64,000 bases of DNA, from positions 513,113-577,112 of the forward strand of contig QXEO01002103.1 in the NCBI GenBank assembly GCA_007115705.1, written 5' to 3'. The notes beneath the pieces were generated by a model. It worked only from the letters and a program-made list of their open reading frames with translations, did no database searches and was not told where the DNA came from. Of this stretch, positions 22,852 through 32,649 are shown piece after piece (position 1 is the stretch's first letter; the number at the start of each line of letters is the position of its first letter). The stretch is from Dactylis glomerata. Taxonomy: Eukaryota; Streptophyta; Magnoliopsida; Poales; Poaceae. Position numbers and translations under genes: made by a program.

Positions 22852-23180
22852 GCGGATTATCCGGCCAAAGTATTGCCGGATTATCCGCCCCCCTGGCCGG
22901 AATATCCGGCCCCTTTACTGGGTGACGCCGACCCAAGTCCTTAGCCGAATTCTGAGGTCGTCGAAGGGGGGATGGATTATCCGGCCCCCTGGCCGGAATA
23001 TCCGGCCCCATTAATGCATGACGCCGACCAAGTCCTTAGCAGTTTTTTGAGCTCTCGCCGGGGGGGGGGGATTATCCAGCCCCCTGGCAGGAATATCCGG
23101 CCCAGTTACTGCATGACGCCGAGCAAAAGACTTAGCCGTTTTCGATCTCTTGCCGGAGGGGGCGGATTATCCGGCCTGGA
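22852..23180. repeat. tandem GGATTATCC palindromic array in 5' LTR U3
   Basis: Same array as at 8999-9320, units starting near 22,852, 22,974, 23,068 and 23,163, with small differences in each dyad. Confidence 0.85.
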
Positions 23181-23313
23181 ACAAACCCAGTGACTTCGTC
23201 AATTCTTGAGCTGTAAAATCTGCACCACTTAACACACACTTAAAATTCCTAATGTTGTTATCTAACACACAAAACACGAGGGATACAAAGTTTGCACTTT
23301 CAGAAAGCCCTAA

Positions 23314-23647
23314 TGATGAGGGTTAACTCGATAAATGTCCAATATGAAGGACTTAGGATCGGGGGAGTAGGGCGTCGGATGAACTCGAAGGTAAAATCAG
23401 TCAAACAAGGTGTGTGTCGAAAGTAAACGTAGGGTGAACTTTGGCTTACTCTCAATCTGTCCCTCACCGTCCTCTCCTGGCCCCTATATATAGGTGGCCA
23501 GGTCTCAAGGATCGGGAGGGATCCGATACAGATTACAATATCGACATACGATATGAACTCGTATTTCGACTAGTGTTACAACTGGGCCTAGCTTAACGGG
23601 CCTCAGGGGTACTCAACTGACAGGCTCTATTATCTATACCCTCGTCA
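23314..23647 (-). repeat. Tat-like 3' LTR, left arm
   Basis: TG...CA LTR with terminal TGACGAGG and CCTCATCA and a CCTATATATAGG TATA region. Inverted counterpart of 27754-28083. Its 5-bp outer flank does not match the right arm's flank, so the pair is not one simple insertion. Confidence 0.8.
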
Positions 23648-24734
23648 GTAGCCCCCGAGATTCTACCAGAATTGCAGATTCGGGTTGAATCTCAGATCTT
23701 CAAATCTTCGACTTGATCAATACTTGACTTCTTCATATCTTCAAATCTTTGACTTGGTCTTTCAACATATCTTTTTATTATAATGTCTCGCAAGGGGTTT
23801 TGATGAACAAGCCTGACAACTCTGACGGATTAAGAGGCCAGTTAACTGCCGGAACAGATACTTGTCACCTACTTCAAATTCAATCCCCTTGGACTTGAAT
23901 TCGGGAAACCGGTCAAGCCCATTCTTTTGCCGCATTTAGGATTTATAAAAGAATGAATCCCAGTGGTTCTCGGGGTACCCAGTGCATCCACCAGGATTTT
24001 CTTCACGTCGTAGATACGGATAAGTGCCAGCAGAGCGCATCCATGTGCGTATACCAGGCCACACAGGACAGATCCTAGGGTCTTACCTTTATGATATATT
24101 TCAACCACGACATTCAAGTTTTGTCGCGATGACGCAACTCGAGAATCATATGTCGCAGCCTTGTTTGACTGTTTCAATATACGAAATAATCGAGTTATCC
24201 TTTTTAACTCTCATAAATAGCTTCTGATGGGAGTAATCGATCTTTATTTTGTCGACAATGTAGTCGAAATTCGTTGTTGACGAAATGTAGCCGATTGCGC
24301 CTAAACCACTTGTCTACCAGCTGGTTTTTTATCATTGGCTTCAATTTTCCATCTTTCTTCTGTCGACTTCTTTCTATCGGGTGCGCGACAGCGCTCCCGA
24401 TGGGAGTAGCCCCCGAGGCTATAGCCGAATTTTTTCGGGTATAGGCTCAAAAATATAGACACACCTGTTCCATATACTGTCTCTTGCGATTTTTTTCGAT
24501 ATGATTCGCACTTAATAATTCTTCTCTTCTTTTCTTATGACGTAAGCCCCCGAGTCCAAGACGAGGTACGCTGTGCTTCTTGATAGATACTTTCCCATTT
24601 TTTCCCTCTTTTTTTTTGTATGTATCTTTTCTCTTGATACGTTGATGCTTCTTTATCGTCTGCTCTGGGCAGAATATAAAAGCCCGTAGATATACTTTGG
24701 ACCTTGCCTCTCCAGAGGCCCATTAGTGTGTACT

Positions 24735-24742
24735 TATAAATA
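24735..24742 (+). promoter_or_regulatory. TATA box upstream of the B3/AT-hook ORF
   Basis: TATAAATA, 115 bp before the ATG at 24857, followed by a leader with AACCCTAATTC and a pyrimidine-rich stretch as in plant 5' UTRs. Confidence 0.65.
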
Positions 24743-24856
24743 AAGCACGTTTGGCGAGGGTAAGAACCCTAATTCATTCATTAGTTTCTTCCTCCGCCGC
24801 ATCATCTTCCTCTTCCTCATCGCATCTAGGGTTTTTCCTTCCCAACTTCTATCTCC

Positions 24857-25459
24857 ATGGCCGATGCAGGTGGATCGCGTCTGAATATCGGCGCCCCGGT
24901 GGAGAAACGAGGTCGCGGCCGCCCCCGTGGCAGTAAGAACAAGCCTACGATCCTAGCTGTGGCAGCCTCGACGTCTGCTCTGACGAAGCGGTGCCCCGAC
25001 CGCCTGGTGGGAAGCAAGAATAAGCCCAAGGTTTCATCTGCTGCGCCAGGTCCGAGCGCTCCTCCTCATAATGCTTCTCCTCCTCCGCCCAGAGTGTACT
25101 CCTTCTTTTGCATCGCCGGCGCTCAGTGCCGTGAGATTCAGCGGGTACCGCTGAAGTTCACCAAGTTTATGGACGGGCGAGAACTGCGGGAAGCAGTTCT
25201 TTGTGAACACTCTGGGGGAGGAACTCCCTATGAAGTGGAGGTCTGGTACGACGAGGCCGGTGAGATGTACTTCAAGGGCGGTTGGTCGCGGTTTGCAGAA
25301 GACCATGACCTCCACCAAGGTTTCTTCATGACTTTCGACTTCCACATTGGTACATCGAAGTTCGACGTGAGGATCTACGACGGCACCCAGTGCCAGAAGG
25401 AGTACGAAGCTGAAGTGCACTTTCATCAGATTCTCCCTTTATGTAATCACTTTTCCTAG
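24857..25459 (+). CDS. AT-hook plus B3 DNA-binding domain protein carried by a Gypsy element, 200 aa
   Basis: Predicted DNA-binding protein. Residues 18-29 are a canonical AT-hook with GRPRGSKNK; residues 45-57 hold a degenerate second hook ending VGSKNKPK. After a Pro-rich linker, residues about 90-190 fit the plant B3 fold: IQRVPLKFTKFM, the GGW-SRFAEDHDL segment, a hydrophobic strand, then SKFDVRIYDGTQCQKEY. These match the W-x-x-F...H-x-L...F-x-V-x-I spacing of B3 proteins. The frame is intact, with its own TATA box and leader. It runs antisense to the LTR at 23314-23647, like the antisense extra ORFs known downstream of pol in Tat elements. The last residues (QILPLCNHFS) look like read-through into an intron or past the junction, so the 3' end may be truncated. 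The B3 call rests on pattern, not on a search. Confidence 0.7.
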   Translation: MADAGGSRLNIGAPVEKRGRGRPRGSKNKPTILAVAASTSALTKRCPDRLVGSKNKPKVSSAAPGPSAPPHNASPPPPRVYSFFCIAGAQCREIQRVPLKFTKFMDGRELREAVLCEHSGGGTPYEVEVWYDEAGEMYFKGGWSRFAEDHDLHQGFFMTFDFHIGTSKFDVRIYDGTQCQKEYEAEVHFHQILPLCNHFS

Positions 25460-25936
25460 TTGTCCTTTCTCGTGCTATCTGTAATAAGTAGTCGTGTTGG
25501 ATTATATTTTGTGCCTGCGTTATTAATAGACCATCGGAACATATCGTCGTTCTGAGGTATGCGCTTAATGTATTATCGGGTTCCTTTGAACCGTGCATAT
25601 TTTTGCCGAATATCGGGTTGCGAACAACCTAGTAGTATGTCTCAGATAATCACAAATCTCACTAATTTGTTAATTTTATTTCATACGACTCGAGGGTCTG
25701 AGCCCCCGAGTGGAAAGTAAAATACTTATACATATTATTAGCAGAAAGAACGACATCAGCTGAGTCCCTGACAACGCACCCCCACTTTCACTCTTCAGAG
25801 CCTGGATGCGAGTTAGCAGTGGCTTGATGTCTTCCATCTCAGCTTCTGTGGGAGGCGAATCCCACGATGATAACTTCTTCAGATCTTGGTTGGCATCAAA
25901 AGGGGCAATGCCGTATTGGTCAGAAGAAGAGTTTTT

Positions 25937-26473
25937 CTAGTCTTTGATGTAAAACCACTTCTTCTTCCAACCTTGCACTGAGGCAGCCATGGAAAATTCC
26001 AAATAATGAACCTCAGTGCGGGCGGAAACAACAGCCCCGCCCAGCTCAGGCTTCTTTGACAAAGCAACACTAGGGCGGAGGCGGAAGAGAAATTTCCAGA
26101 GAATCCAATGGGGTTCAATCCCCAGAAAAGACTCGCAAAGAGTGATAAAGCAAGCAATGTATAAAATCGAGTTTGGTGTGAGCTGGTGAAGCTGCACACC
26201 ATAAACAAAGAGAAGCCCATGAAGAAACTCGTGGGCAGGGAAAGATAGGCCACGCAAAAGGAAGGCGAGGAACATCACCCAGTAACCGCTCGGGGGCTTG
26301 GGGATGCGCTCGGAGCTGGGGAAGACGACCTGGTCCCGTTCGACGATGAGACCATCCTTCTGGGCCTTGGTGAGATTGGTTTGCGAGAATTCCGTCAGAA
26401 CCGAGCTGGTCGACGAGTTGGTGATCTTCTTCTTCCCCATCTGATTCTTGTGGGCAAGGCTCTTGACACGCAT
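25937..26473 (-). pseudogene. Transposase_28-type ORF (putative gypsy type transposon protein), nonsense-truncated
   Basis: 178 residues to a TAG at 25937-25939; the same frame stays open with plausible protein to about 25,750, so the stop looks like a mutation. The core (PSGYWVMFLAFLLRGLSFP, HEFLHGLLF, LYIACFITLCESFLGIEPHW) matches the plant family annotated as putative gypsy type transposon (PF04195), of unknown function. It is antisense to the LTR at 27754-28083. A TATA motif (TTTATAA, 26593 to 26587) lies about 115 bp upstream with a gene-like leader, the same spacing as for the B3 ORF in the other arm. Confidence 0.75.
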
Positions 26474-26586
26474 CTATGAGTTACGTGCGGGGGCTGTGCA
26501 GGAGCTCAGAAGCGCACGAGGATTGTAGCAATGGTGGCGGCGGAAGAAGCGAGGAACTGGTAAACAGCAAAACCCCCACTCCCCCC

Positions 26587-26593
26587 TTATAAA
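26587..26593 (-). promoter_or_regulatory. TATA box of the Transposase_28-type ORF
   Basis: TTTATAA on the minus strand before a C/T-rich leader, 115 bp from the ATG at 26473. Confidence 0.6.
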
Positions 26594-26934
26594 GCTTCCT
26601 GATGAAGGAACATGGGCTGAGATGTGGCGCAAGAAGCGGAAACGGCAGCCCACTAACGGGCAAGAAAACTGTAAAATTACCGCACTGTCCACGAGCAACG
26701 GTCAGCGCCCAGTCAAGTCACATACAGAGTGATTCTACTAATGACGTCACAAGCATTCGAGTAACGGGAAAATAAGAACATGACAGTTATGGACACTCAT
26801 AGGAAAAATTCAGTAAAAGTCTGGTATGACATTTTGCGTATTGATGATGACCAAGGAAGTCAACGAAAAATTGTTATGAAAGATACAGAGGCATCAAGGA
26901 AAAAAACTCATTTTTTGAGTCTATACCCGAAAAT

Positions 26935-27122
26935 ATTGGACTATAGCCTCGGGGGCTACTACCATCGGGAGCGCTGGCCGCGCACCCGATGATATTATCA
27001 AATAAGCTATTATCTGATAATCAAAGAAGAGGCGATTTATTTGAGCCTATACTCGAAACAAGTTTTTCGACTATAGCCTCGGGGGCTACTCCCATCGGGA
27101 GCGCTGGCCGCGCACCCGACGA
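26935..27122 (+). repeat. direct repeat of a polypurine-like block in the Tat 3' region
   Basis: Two copies about 133 bp apart of a roughly 55-bp block containing GCCTCGGGGGCTACT, CCATCGGGAGCGCTGG and CCGCGCACCCGA. An inverted copy lies in the left arm near 24,390-24,450. The CTCGGGGGCTAC core equals the true polypurine tract next to the LTR. Confidence 0.8.
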
Positions 27123-27753
27123 TATTTGTACATGTATAAAGAGAGCAAATAAGGCGAAAGAGGACTTGGACAACATCATTACTCCCATCGGGAGGGAGTT
27201 TATATTAATTAAGGTTGAATAACCCGAATATTTTTAGAACTGAAATAGTCAAACAAGACTGCGACATATGATTCTCGAGTTGCGTCATCGCGACAAAGCT
27301 TGAATGCCATGATTGAAACATATCATGAAGGTAAGACCCCAGGATCTGTCCTGTGTGGCCTGGTATATGCACATGGATGCGCTCTGCTACAAATTATCCG
27401 TGTCTACGACGCGAAGAAAATCCTGGTGACGCACTGGGTACCCTGAGAACCACTGGGACTCATTCTTTGTAAGTCCTAAATACGGCAAAAGAATGGGTTT
27501 GACCGGTTTCCCGAATTCAAGTCCAAGGGGATTGAATTTGAAGTAGGTGACAAGTATCTGTTCTGGCAGTTAACTGGCCTCTTGATCCATCAGAGTTGTC
27601 AGGCTTGTTCATCAAAACCCCTTGCGAAATGGTATAATGAAAAGTGTTTATTTTTTAATACAAGAAGAAGAAGTCAAAAGATTATCAAGTTGAACAAATA
27701 AAGATTTGAGATTCAACTCGAATCTACAATTCTGGTAGAATCTCGGGGGCTAC

Positions 27754-28083
27754 TGACAAGGGTATAGATAATAGAGCCCGTCAGTTAAGTACCCCTAAGG
27801 CCCGTTAAGACTAGGCCCAAGTGTAATCTAAGTCGAGATACGAGTTCATGTCACCGATATTGTAATACGTACGGACCCCTCCCGATCCTTTTGACCTGGC
27901 CACCTATATATAGGGGCCAGGAGAGGACGATAAGGGATAGATTGAAAGCAAGCCAAGTTTACTCTTACGTTTACTTTCGATACACACCTTGTTTAACTGA
28001 TTTTACCTTCGAGTTCATCCGACGCCCTACTTCCCCGATCCTAAGTCCTTCATATTGGACATTTGTCGAGTTAAGCCTCGTCA
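27754..28083 (+). repeat. Tat-like 3' LTR, right arm
   Basis: 330-bp LTR with TG...CA ends, TATA region CACCTATATATAGG near 27,902, preceded by polypurine tract CTCGGGGGCTAC at 27742-27753. Confidence 0.8.
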
Positions 28084-28192
28084 CCCATTGACCATGAAAA
28101 CCTCCTCAGAAGGTAGGGACCAAACACTCAGTAACTCATGGCGCAGAGCTCTGGCCAATGTGCAATCTATAAGTGCATGGTGATCATATTCC
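28084..28192 (-). pseudogene. LINE 3' remnant (RT-associated zinc-binding region)
   Basis: Minus-strand frame reads DHHALIDCTLARALRHEL, the continuation of the zinc-binding domain (zf-RVT) whose start lies at about 50,440 across element C. It shows that C is inserted in this LINE. Truncated on its left by the Tat LTR. Confidence 0.75.
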
Positions 28193-28197
28193 ACCCC

Positions 28198-29707
28198 TGA
28201 TAACCCACAAGTATAGGGGGTGTATCGTATTACTTTCAATAAATAAGAGTGTCGAACCCAACGAGGAGCATAAGGTGTTGACAAGTGGTTTTGATCAAGG
28301 ATTCACTGTAAATACTAGCAAACAGGTTTTCAGGGGTATTTGGTAATGCAAATAAATAAAGTGCGAGTAAATAAAAGACAGTAATAATAATTGCAGCGAG
28401 TGGCCCAATCCTTTCTAGAGCAAAGGACAAGCCAGTTGTGTAACTTATGATAACCAAACGTTCTCGAGGACACACGGGAGTTTCTGTCAAGAGCTTTCGC
28501 TTCATGCCGCTAAATAATCTTTATTGGTTTGATAAGTGTTATGGGGGTGAACCTGTGCTAGTGCACTACCCTTACTAGGATAAATACACACTTGTGATTA
28601 TACCCCTTGCAAGCATCCGCAAATATAAGAAAGTAATTAAGATAAATCTAACCATAGCCTTAAACTCTAAGATCCTACGCTCCCTGATGTAATGGTTTCC
28701 TAACGGAGGTTTAGGTTTCTGTCACTCCAGCAACCCCACAATTAGTAGCCAAATACACAATGCATCTCACTAGGCCCATAAATGGTGAAGTATCATGTAG
28801 TCGACGTTCACATGACACCACTAGTGAAATAGCACCACAATAAATAAATACCAAACCATTAAATATTACTCAACAATAATCCACTACTAACATCTTGACT
28901 TCTCCCATGTCCTCAAGAACTAAACAAACTACTCACAAGACATCATATGGATCATGATCAGAGGTGAAATAATGGTGAATAACAATCTGAACATAAACCT
29001 TAATTCAACGGTTCCACTCAATAGCATCAACCACAAGAGTAATCAACACCGAGAAAGTTTCCCCTAAGAATTTAACAAGATCCAACTCAAGATGTTACAA
29101 CGGGATGGCATGGTGATGGTGGAGATGAAGGTGCTGGTGATGGAGATGATTATGATGACGATCCAGATGAAGTCCGGTGCGATGGTGATGGCGATGATCT
29201 CCCCTCTCCGGGAAGGAATTTCCCCGGCAGATTTCTGCCTACCAGAGAGCTTTTCTCTCTCTGGTGTTTTCCGCCCCGCAGAGGCGGCGGTGTCTATCTC
29301 TGAGCCCCCCTTTGCTTAGGTTTTCGGGGACGATGAAATACGCGAAGGGGCGATGGCGGAAGTGGGCCAGGGTGGCCTCACCATAGGCCGGCGTGGCCAG
29401 GGGTGGGCCCGCACCCCCTAGTGGTGAGCCTGCCCTGTTGCTCCTCTCGCCTTCTCCTTCCGGCTTCTTCTGTCTTCTGGTAAAATATAATTTTCTGGTA
29501 TTTTTCTGGAATTTTCTGATCTTCCAAAATATGGTGTCTTGACGGTCCTTTTTCCAGCAGAATCCTGCCTCCGGCAGCAAATCCTCCAATGATCATCAAA
29601 CATGTAAAAACAGAGGAAACAACATAAGTATCATCCCTAAATATGAAATATATCAATGAATAACAGTAAATTATGATACAAAATAGTGATGCAAAATGGA
29701 CGTATCA
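28198..29707 (-). repeat. 3' LTR of element C
   Basis: 1510 bp, TGATACGTCC...GTTATCA ends on the minus strand, matching 48896-50411 and, in the other orientation, the LTRs of element A. Holds the GC-rich dyad at about 29,367-29,420. Confidence 0.93.
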
Positions 29708-31159
29708 ACCCCCCCAAGCTTAGACCTCGCTTGTCCCCAAGCAAAAACTGAACTCGGTAAACATGACCACAGGTTTATGGAGTGAAGTGTCGACAATCAA
29801 AATACGGACAAGAAGCATCACATTTACCAAGGCACAAGGTATAATAGACAGCAACTTCCCTTTATATGATAAAGACTTGCAATAAGTAAAAGGGAATCAC
29901 AAATAAGGATGCACAACGTAAACTATAATTGGTAATGGCAAACCTTAGTTCTTGGTCAGAGAACGATGAACAAACTATTCTTTTTCTTGAACGAAGCCTT
30001 TTTAAAACAGAGCTAATATAGCAAAAACCATATGCTCAAAGAAACAAACTCTTTGTATTCATAGAAAGCTTTCAAAGATATATTCCTTCAGACAAAAGCA
30101 TTGTACTAACAAAAAAAGTTAGTAAACATGATTAAACGGATCAACATATGGATGAGTGAAACATAACAACTCAAATGCTTGCTTGAGATAGAAGGGAATA
30201 GGTTGACTCAACATAAAAGTAAAAGACAGGCCCTTCGCAGAGGGAAGCAGGGATTAAACATGTGCTAGAGCTTTTCATTTGTAAAACAGAGGTAAAAAGT
30301 TATTTTGAGAGGTGGTTGCTTGTGTCAACGACTAGCAGCGGAGTTCTTGATATCTTCCATACTAAACAAGTGAGAGCGGTTCTGAGATGTTGATTAATTG
30401 GCACATTGGTGCTCTTTTATAGCTTTGCACTCCTCCCCACCTTTTCCTTTCTCAAACCATGGCTAACCGATTCCATCGGGTGCCCACCAACTTTCACATA
30501 CCATGGAGGAGTGCTCATTTTCTTTTTTTTTTGAGATTACAATGGTCTGACCAGCTCCCTTGCAAAATTAATGATGAGCAGATGAAGCTGCCTAGTCGAG
30601 GGGTACTTAATTTAGTATGGAAGATAACAAACCCATCCACTACATCCTCATGAGCTAAAAACAGTGGCACAGAATGAGAAGTATTTGAAGGTTTTTGAAA
30701 GGTAGCACATGAAAATTTACTTGGAATGGCTTGAAATACCATGCATAGGAATTTATAGTGGACTCTTTGGAAGTAACTTGGCTTTTAGGAATTGGATGCA
30801 CGAGAAGTATTCCCTCTCAGTACAGGTTTTTGGCTAGCAAGGCTGGGTAGCAAGCATAAGAGTTGCATGAAACAAACAAACATACATATAATAGGAACAA
30901 TCATGCAATATTCCTTGAAGGTACAATGATTTTAACTTTGAGAATAATAATGCTTATAAGCCAAACATGAAGGAAAACTGAAGTGATATAACTACAAGCA
31001 CTTCTTTCTTCTTTTCTACACAAACCTCAAGGTAATGCTGCTATTGACGAAGCTAAGTTTGCCAAAACCAACTAAATTTACTCATGCTCCCAAAGTGATA
31101 CCAATACTAATCAACAAGACTAGTCATATAAGAAAGATTGCAAACTAAAATAAAGTGTG
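29708..31159 (-). other. 3' untranslated region of element C
   Basis: Non-coding; begins (plus strand) with CCCCCCCAAGCTT, the complement of the polypurine tract next to the LTR. Homologous in inverted orientation to 40,140-41,600 of element A. No genes. Confidence 0.8.
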
Positions 31160-32649
31160 TGATACGTCCATTTTGCATCACTATTTTGTATCATAATTTA
31201 CTGTTATTCATTGATATATTTCATATTTAGAGTTGATACTTATGTTATTTCCTTTGTTTTCACATGTTTGATGATCACTGGAGGATTTGCTGCTGGAGTC
31301 AGGATTCTGCTGGAAAAAGGACCATCAAGGGACCATATTTTGAAGATCAGGAAAATTCCAGAAAAATACCAGGAAATTATATTTTCCCAGAAGACTCAGG
31401 AAGCCAGAAGGAGGAGTCGAGAGGAGCCAGGAGGGGCCCTCACGCCAGGGTGGCGCGGCCTGGCCCCTGGCCGCGCCAGCCCTGTGTGAGGCTGCCCTGG
31501 CCCACCTCTGGTCTCGCCCCTTCATGTACTTCATCGTGCCCGAAAACCTAAGTCAAGCGGGAGGCTCAGAGTTAGACACCGCTGCCTCTGTGGGGCGGAA
31601 AACACCAGAGAGAGAAAAGCTCTCCGGCAGGCAGAAATCTGCCGGGGAAATTCCTTCCCGGAGAGGGGAGATCGTCGCCATTGTCATCATCATCGCACCG
31701 GACTTCATCGGGATCATCATCATCATCTCCATCACCAGCACCTTCATCTCCACCATCACCACGCCATCCCGCTGTAACATCTTGAGTTGGATCTTGTTAT
31801 ATTCATAGGGGAAACTTTCCCAGTGTTGATTACTCTTGTAGTTGATGCTATTGAGTGGAACCGTTGAATTAAGGTTTATGTTCAGATTGTTATTTACCAT
31901 TATTTCACCTCTGATCATGATCCATATGATGTCTTGTGAGTAGTTCGTTTAGTTCTTGAGGACATGGGAGAAGTCAAGATGTTAGTAGTGAATTATTGTT
32001 GAGAAATATTTAATGGTTTGATATTGTTGTGGTGCTATTTCACTAGTGGTGTCATGTGAACGTCGACTACATGATACTTCACCATTTATGGGCCTAGTGA
32101 GATGCATTGTGTATTTGGCTACCAATTGTGGGGTTGCTGGAGTGACAGAAACCTAAACCTCCGTTGGGAAACCTTTGCATCAGGGAGCGTAGGATCTTAG
32201 AGTTTAAGGCTGTGGTTAGATTTATCTTAATTACTTTCTTGTATTTACGGATGCTTGCAAGGGGTATAATCACAAGTGTGTATTTATCCTAGTAAGGGTA
32301 GTGCGCTAGCACAGGTTCACCCCCATAACACCTATCAAACCAATAAAGACTATTGGCTTTATGAAGCGAAAGCTCTTGACAGAAACTCCCGTGTGTCCTC
32401 GAGAACGTTCGGTTATTATAAGTTACATAACCGGCTTGTCCTTTGTTGAAGAAAGGATTGGGCCACTTGCTGCAATTGTTACTATTGTTCTTTATTTACT
32501 CGCACTTTATTTACTTGTATTACCAAATACCCCTAAAAACCTGTTTGCTAGTATTTATAGTGAATCCTTGATCAAAACCACTCATCAACACCTTCTGCTC
32601 CTCGTTGGGTTCGACACTCTTATTTATCGAAAGTACTACGATACACCCC

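Larger units (their letters stand above)
8242..23302 (-). mobile_element. complete Copia retrotransposon, Sirevirus lineage
   Basis: A full-length element read on the minus strand: 5' LTR (right), primer binding site, gag, pol, extra ORF, polypurine tracts, 3' LTR (left). Exact 5-bp target duplications GAAAG flank it (8237-8241, 23303-23307). Sirevirus assignment rests on a long gag with coiled coil after the zinc knuckle, pol order PR-IN-RT-RH, an additional ORF after pol, several G-rich polypurine tracts and long LTRs. The only large damage is a 3.56-kb solo LTR in the integrase region. LTRs are very similar by eye, suggesting recent insertion. Confidence 0.93.
22129..23302 (-). repeat. Sirevirus 5' LTR
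   Basis: 1174 bp, TG...CA, paired with 8242-9446. Contains TATAAATA (22814 to 22807) and a palindromic array at about 22,852-23,180. Lacks about 35 bp present in the 3' LTR. Confidence 0.95.
23314..25470 (-). mobile_element. 3' end of a Tat-like Gypsy element (minus), left arm of an inverted pair
   Basis: Read on the minus strand: internal sequence, polypurine tract CTCGGGGGCTAC, then a 334-bp 3' LTR (23314-23647) with TGACGAGG...CCTCATCA ends and TATA motif CTATATATAGG. No gag or pol remains. About 900 bp is mirrored at 27,237-28,083. The right limit (about 25,470) is set by the end of the B3 ORF and loss of similarity. Tat assignment rests on the antisense extra ORF architecture and is moderate. 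Confidence 0.6.
25470..28083 (+). mobile_element. 3' end of a Tat-like Gypsy element (plus), right arm of an inverted pair
   Basis: Plus-strand order: antisense extra ORF, repeat region, polypurine tract CTCGGGGGCTAC, 3' LTR 27754-28083 (TGACAAGG...CCTCGTCA). Mirrors the left arm. It ends directly against LINE sequence at 28,084. No gag or pol. Confidence 0.6.

Noticed and set aside
31211..31551. Open frames repeated in the LTRs of A and C (also at 41,708, 29,378 and 50,082)
   Set aside because: They are LTR sequence present in all four LTR copies, in non-coding U3, with no conserved start or domain.
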